From positions 19,038 through 83,037 of the forward strand of contig NZ_RQYL01000007.1 of the NCBI RefSeq assembly GCF_003860125.1: a DNA stretch of 64,000 nucleotides. Reading direction: 5' to 3'. The translations under genes were made by a program, and so were the position numbers. The notes beneath the pieces were generated by a model. It saw only the letters and a program-made list of their open reading frames with translations. It had not been told where the DNA came from and searched no databases. The DNA comes from Fretibacterium sp. OH1220_COT-178. Lineage in GTDB: Bacteria; Synergistota; Synergistia; Synergistales; Aminobacteriaceae. Positions 60,318-64,000 of the stretch are shown piece after piece (within the stretch, counting starts at the first letter, position 1; every line of letters begins with the position of its first letter).

Positions 60318-61055
60318 TCACTCCAGTTCCTCCCTCGTGCCGAACCGGTACCCCCTCGGGGTCACCATCCGGCCGTCCAGGACCGTCGTGCCGACGTTGC
60401 CCACGACGGCCGTGCAGAACATATCCAGCTCCGCGTCCCGGATCGCCCCGAGGGTCGTGATGCCGTAGTGCTCGCCCTCCCGCCCCACGTTGCACACCCA
60501 GCCGGCCACGGTCTCGGGAGCCTTGTGCTTCAACAGGATGTCGCAGGCCCACTGGAAGTGCATCGGCCGGCCACGGCTCGCGGGGTTGTAGAGGCAGACG
60601 ACGAAGTCCGCCGCCGCCACCGCCGCCAGGCGCCGCTCGATGAGGTTCCAGGGCGTCAGCAGGTCGCTGAGGCTGATCACCGCAAAATCGTGCATCAGCG
60701 GCGCGCCCAGCAGGGCCGCAGCGGCGCTCGCCGCCGTCACGCCCGGGACGACCTCCACGTCCGTGCGGCCCTCCGCGACCTCCAGCATCAGCCCCGCCAT
60801 CCCGTAGACCCCCGGGTCCCCGCTGGAGACCAGTCCCACGGTCCGGCCGGCGAGCGAGAGCTCGAGGGCCTCGCGGCACCGGTCGACCTCGGCCTTCATG
60901 GGGGACGCACGCAGGTCCTTATCCGGAAAGACCTGCCGGACGAGATCGACGTACGCCTTGTAGCCCATGATCGTGTCGCACCGCTCCAGGGCCGCCAGCG
61001 CCCGCCCCGTCATCTCCTCTTTTCTGCCCGGCCCCAGGCCGACCACGTAGATCAT
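60318..61055 (-). CDS. cbiH: Precorrin-3B C17-methyltransferase (CbiH/CobJ)
   Basis: SAM-dependent methyltransferase of 245 aa performing C17 methylation and ring contraction. Features are YVVGLGPGRKEEMTGRA at the N-terminus, TIMGYKAYVDLVR, VSSGDPGVYGMAGLMLE and CLYNPASRGRP, all typical of CbiH/CobJ. The start ATG overlaps the cbiG stop by 4 bp; 61 bp separate its stop from the next gene. Confidence 0.93.
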   Translation of the reverse strand: MIYVVGLGPGRKEEMTGRALAALERCDTIMGYKAYVDLVRQVFPDKDLRASPMKAEVDRCREALELSLAGRTVGLVSSGDPGVYGMAGLMLEVAEGRTDVEVVPGVTAASAAAALLGAPLMHDFAVISLSDLLTPWNLIERRLAAVAAADFVVCLYNPASRGRPMHFQWACDILLKHKAPETVAGWVCNVGREGEHYGITTLGAIRDAELDMFCTAVVGNVGTTVLDGRMVTPRGYRFGTREELE

Positions 61056-62038
61056 CGCCGCTCCTCCCCATCCCTGCCGATGATATCGTCCTCCCGGACC
61101 GCACGCCGCGCCAGCGCGAACGTCACCCCCGGACAGACGGTCTTGCTCCTCAACAAAACTCCGTTCCCCGCGGCACGCACCGCCGCACGCTCGCAGACGT
61201 TGTCCACCCCCGTGACCGCACGCACCCGCTCGGAGGCGGAGAAGCGGCCCGGCACCGCCCTCAGCTCGTCCGCACCGAAGGTCAGAAACGGAACGCCGTA
61301 CTGCTCCGCCAAAGCGATCAGCGCGGGCTCGTCCCGTTTCAGGTCGATGGAGGCCACGGCGCACAGCGCGAGGGGCGAGGCCCCCGCGCCCTCCAGAAAC
61401 GCCTCCGCGGCGTCCGCCACCGCTGCAGGATCGGCGCCCCGCTTGCAGCCCGTCCCCAGCACCAGACGCCGCGGCCGCAGCCACAGCGTGACGGGCCACG
61501 GCGCGGGCTGGAGCTGGTCCGTCACCGCGACCCCAACGGGCCGTCCCTCCAGGACCGCGGCCGAGACGTGCTTGACGGCCCCGAGGTTTTCGATGGCGCA
61601 GTCGTTCTCCACCGCCCACTCGTCCACCGCGACGACGCCGTTGACGTCCGTGGCCGTGGTGACGACCGCGACGCCCCCCGTCAGCTCCGCGACGCGGCGG
61701 GCCAGCGCGTTGGCCCCGCCGATGTGCCCGGAGAGCAGAGGGACGACGTGCCGGCCCCGCTCGTCCAGGGCCAGAACGGCCGGGTCCTCCGCCTTGCTCC
61801 GGACCAGGGGCGCGACCGCCCGCACCGCGATGCCGCAGGCACAGACGAACACCAGGGCCTCCGCCCGGGGGAACCAATGCTCCGCCCACGCGCCCACCGT
61901 CCCCTCCAAGGGCTCGACGCCCGGCACGAGGCACCGTGCGGGGGCAAAGGCACGCCCCCCCAGCGCCTCCGCCAGGCGGGCGGCCAGCGAGGCTCCGGTA
62001 CGGGTAAAGGCGACGAGGACCGTCCTCTCCTCCGTCAC
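61052..62038 (-). CDS. cbiG: Cobalt-precorrin-5A hydrolase
   Basis: Enzyme of 328 aa that opens the delta-lactone of cobalt-precorrin-5A, releasing acetaldehyde; diagnostic of the anaerobic pathway. The N-terminal domain has CACGIAVRAVAPLVRSK and VVPLLSGHIGGANALARRVA. The C-terminal CbiG domain has LVLGTGCKRGA and LAEQYGVPFLTF. It overlaps neighbours by 4 bp on both sides. Confidence 0.93.
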   Translation of the reverse strand: MTEERTVLVAFTRTGASLAARLAEALGGRAFAPARCLVPGVEPLEGTVGAWAEHWFPRAEALVFVCACGIAVRAVAPLVRSKAEDPAVLALDERGRHVVPLLSGHIGGANALARRVAELTGGVAVVTTATDVNGVVAVDEWAVENDCAIENLGAVKHVSAAVLEGRPVGVAVTDQLQPAPWPVTLWLRPRRLVLGTGCKRGADPAAVADAAEAFLEGAGASPLALCAVASIDLKRDEPALIALAEQYGVPFLTFGADELRAVPGRFSASERVRAVTGVDNVCERAAVRAAGNGVLLRSKTVCPGVTFALARRAVREDDIIGRDGEERR

Positions 62039-62790
62039 GGCATCGGCTTCCTGTACCCGTGTCCGAATCGGGGATCGTAGAGCTTCGAGAGCTCGTAGCG
62101 GTCCCCCAGAAAACCGCCCACCAGCACCAGGGCCGTCCGGACGATGCCCTCGGCCTCCGCGTCAGCCGGCAGGGACGAGAGCGTGCCGCGCAGCACCCTC
62201 TCGTCCGGCCAGGACGCCTTGTGGACCAGGGCGGCGGGGGTCTCCTCGGGGTAGCCCCCCGCAATCAGCTCGGCGCAGAGTTTTCCGAGCATCCCGGTGG
62301 AGAGGAAGAGCACCATGGAGGCCCCGTGCGACGCCAGGGAGCGTATGGCCTCCCGCTCCGGAACGGGCGTCCGCCCCGCCATGCGGCTGATGATGAGGGT
62401 CTGGCTGACGCCGGGCAGCGTGTACTCCGCCTGGGCGGCGGCGGCGGCGGCGCAGAAGGAGCTGACGCCGGGAACGATCTCGAAGGGCACATCCCGCTCC
62501 CGCAGACGGTCCATCTGTTCGCGGATCGCCCCATAGAGCGACGGGTCCCCCGTGTGGAGCCGAACCGTCGTCACGCCGCGGCCATGCCCCTCCAGGAGCT
62601 TCTCCACCACCGCGTCCAGGGTCATGGACGCGCTGTCGTGGATCTCGCAGCCCTCCGGCGCGTACTCCAGAAGCGCCGGGTTGACCAGCGACCCCGCGTA
62701 AACGATCATCCCCGCCCGGCGCAGGAGCTCCGCGCCCCGAAGGGTGATCAGATCGGGAGCTCCGGGCCCCGCACCGACGAAATGGATCAT
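62035..62790 (-). CDS. cbiF: Cobalt-precorrin-4 C11-methyltransferase
   Basis: SAM-dependent methyltransferase of 251 aa (CbiF/CobM). Signatures are IHFVGAGPGAPDLITLRG, IVYAGSLVNPALLEYAP, RLHTGDPSLYGAIREQ and PGVSSFCAAAAAAQAEYTLP. It methylates C11 before the CbiG step. The stop overlaps cbiG by 4 bp. Seventy-two bp separate it from the cbiET gene. Confidence 0.95.
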   Translation of the reverse strand: MIHFVGAGPGAPDLITLRGAELLRRAGMIVYAGSLVNPALLEYAPEGCEIHDSASMTLDAVVEKLLEGHGRGVTTVRLHTGDPSLYGAIREQMDRLRERDVPFEIVPGVSSFCAAAAAAQAEYTLPGVSQTLIISRMAGRTPVPEREAIRSLASHGASMVLFLSTGMLGKLCAELIAGGYPEETPAALVHKASWPDERVLRGTLSSLPADAEAEGIVRTALVLVGGFLGDRYELSKLYDPRFGHGYRKPMP

Positions 62791-62862
62791 GGAAAAACCT
62801 CCCTGACGTCAGAAAAGATGAAAAACCGGGAATTTCGCTGTGCCCCGCCCCATTCCAAGGGC

Positions 62863-64000
62863 TCAGGGGCAAAGCCCTTCGATCGCGAAACGGGGTCGGC
62901 ACCACGCGCAAAGCAGCGTCACCGGATTCCGTGCGGCCATCAAAAGGCTGCGCCCAAGGGCCCGGCTGGCGCTTACGGAGATCTGGACCGCCTCCAGGTC
63001 CCGGTACCCGGGCCCGCTCAACACCGTCACCGCCTCGCTCAGGGTCTGAAGCGTCACGGCGGCGACGACCACCCGCACAGCCCCGGCCCTGCCCGGCAAG
63101 AGCTCCAAAAGTTCCCGCAGCTCGCCGCCACTCCCCCCGACGAAGACGTGGGTCGGGTCCGGAAGCGAACCCGCCAGGGCCAGGGCGCGCCCCGGGCGGA
63201 TCGTCATGTTGTGGAGCCGGAACTTCTCCCGATTCCGCTCCAGGAGCGACACCGCCTCCGGCACGCACTCCACGGCATGGACCTCCGCGTCGGGGAAGGC
63301 CAGGGCCGCGGCGGCGGAGACGGACCCGGTCCCGGCCCCGATGTCCCAGAGGACGGAATCGGGCCGAAGCTCCAGCCGGTCCAGGACGACCGAGCGGACC
63401 TCCTCCCGCGTCATGGGCACCTCGCCGCGCTCGAAATCCGCGTCGCGCGGCCGTCCGAAGGGCGGCGTCCAGGGCTCCGGGTTGCGCACCAGCATCAGGG
63501 AGAGCGCGTCGAAATCCCGCCCCGCCAGCTCGGCGGGCGCCCCGCGCGTCACGCGCTCGTCCGGATAGCTCAGCCGCTCCCCGACCACGGCCTCGACGCG
63601 CCCCCCCAGGCCCCCCACCGCTCCGGCCAGCGCCTCGCACGCCCAGCGCGGCGAGTGGTCCCCCCCGCAGAAGAGCAGGGTCAGCCTGCGGCGCTCCACG
63701 GTATTCAGAAGCCGGGAGGCGCTCAACGGCCTTCCGTGACCCGACAGGATCGCGGCGTCCTCCCAGGTCTCGCCCGCCGCGGCGCAGAGGCTCTGGATCG
63801 ATCCGACGCCCGGCACCACGCGCAGAGCCCGGCCCGGCCAGCGCCTCCGGAGCATCGGCAGCAGGCTGTAGATCCCAGGGTCCCCCGAGACCAGCACCGC
63901 CACGCTCCCGCGCTCCAGCTCGCGCTCCACCCGGTCGAGCGTCTCGGCGATGCCCTTCAGAAGGACGACGTTGGGATGGCCGCCCGCGAGCCCCGCGTGC
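62863..64000 (-). CDS. cbiET: Fused cobalt-precorrin-7 C5-methyltransferase / C15-methyltransferase (CbiE-CbiT), 5' part missing
   Basis: The visible part is about 379 aa; the reading frame continues past the right edge (VVLLKGIAETLDRVERELE precedes an internal GTG at 63930), so roughly 40-60 N-terminal residues are outside. CbiE part to about visible residue 205: VSGDPGIYSLLPML and VVPGVGSIQSLCA. The CbiT part follows with the SAM-binding WDIGAGTGSVSAAAAL and HVFVGGSGGELRELL. Together they methylate C5 and C15 with decarboxylation. It is the most upstream visible gene of the operon. Confidence 0.92.
   Translation of the reverse strand, partial: HAGLAGGHPNVVLLKGIAETLDRVERELERGSVAVLVSGDPGIYSLLPMLRRRWPGRALRVVPGVGSIQSLCAAAGETWEDAAILSGHGRPLSASRLLNTVERRRLTLLFCGGDHSPRWACEALAGAVGGLGGRVEAVVGERLSYPDERVTRGAPAELAGRDFDALSLMLVRNPEPWTPPFGRPRDADFERGEVPMTREEVRSVVLDRLELRPDSVLWDIGAGTGSVSAAAALAFPDAEVHAVECVPEAVSLLERNREKFRLHNMTIRPGRALALAGSLPDPTHVFVGGSGGELRELLELLPGRAGAVRVVVAAVTLQTLSEAVTVLSGPGYRDLEAVQISVSASRALGRSLLMAARNPVTLLCAWCRPRFAIEGLCP

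Overview
The window reads as chromosome from a high-GC, strictly anaerobic, diderm, amino-acid/peptide-using bacterium. The gene set (pyruvate:ferredoxin oxidoreductase, RnfC, TRAP and oligopeptide transporters, methionine gamma-lyase, anaerobic-type cobalamin synthesis, a molybdenum hydroxylase with a YqeB-type maturation protein) fits Synergistota best. That placement is inference from gene content; no rRNA is present to confirm it.

Layout, left to right. 1-5.9 kb: the 5' part of rnfC, then a ferric-iron/FbpABC-type ABC importer with one fused permease and two different ATPases. 6-8.4 kb: methionine gamma-lyase and a secreted WG-repeat protein, whose 3' end is duplicated just downstream. 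8.6-16 kb: a purine block of yqeB-like maturation gene, two-gene xanthine dehydrogenase-type hydroxylase and NCS2 purine permease, with a Cys-rich mini-protein and thiol peroxidase in between. 16.3-17.3 kb: SMUG1-type uracil-DNA glycosylase and acylphosphatase. 17.4-24.6 kb: a five-gene dipeptide ABC operon meeting an M28 peptidase. 25-28.7 kb: a YkvI-family transporter, an aminotransferase, an M20 peptidase remnant and an AT-richer segment carrying a nitroreductase. 28.8-32.3 kb: a heteromeric exporter-type ABC pair behind a palindromic operator. 32.9-37.5 kb: nifJ and a uridine-phosphorylase-like gene.

37.6-41.7 kb is a TRAP transporter operon ending in an M24-fold protein whose metal site is rewritten. 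41.8-44.1 kb holds pdxS and a divergent MocR-type regulator that has lost its PLP lysine. 44.3-48.9 kb carries small accessory genes: VOC protein, AraC regulator coupled to an alpha/beta hydrolase, MFS transporter, second AraC regulator. 49-51 kb is miaB behind a seven-tRNA cluster. 51-54.3 kb is a corrinoid ABC importer (BtuFCD type) under a cobalamin riboswitch with its own terminator. 54.3-55.3 kb is a ROK kinase. 55.6-64 kb is a tight tetrapyrrole/cobalamin operon with several fusions, running off the right edge.

Themes. Corrinoid supply (riboswitch-controlled uptake plus de novo synthesis through hemB, cobA-hemD, hemC, cobK-precorrin-2 dehydrogenase, cbiH, cbiG, cbiF, cbiET) fills the right end. 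Peptide and amino-acid catabolism feeding ferredoxin-linked energy metabolism fills the middle. Purine salvage/oxidation is on the left. Start codons were chosen by ribosome binding site; TTG and GTG starts are common here.
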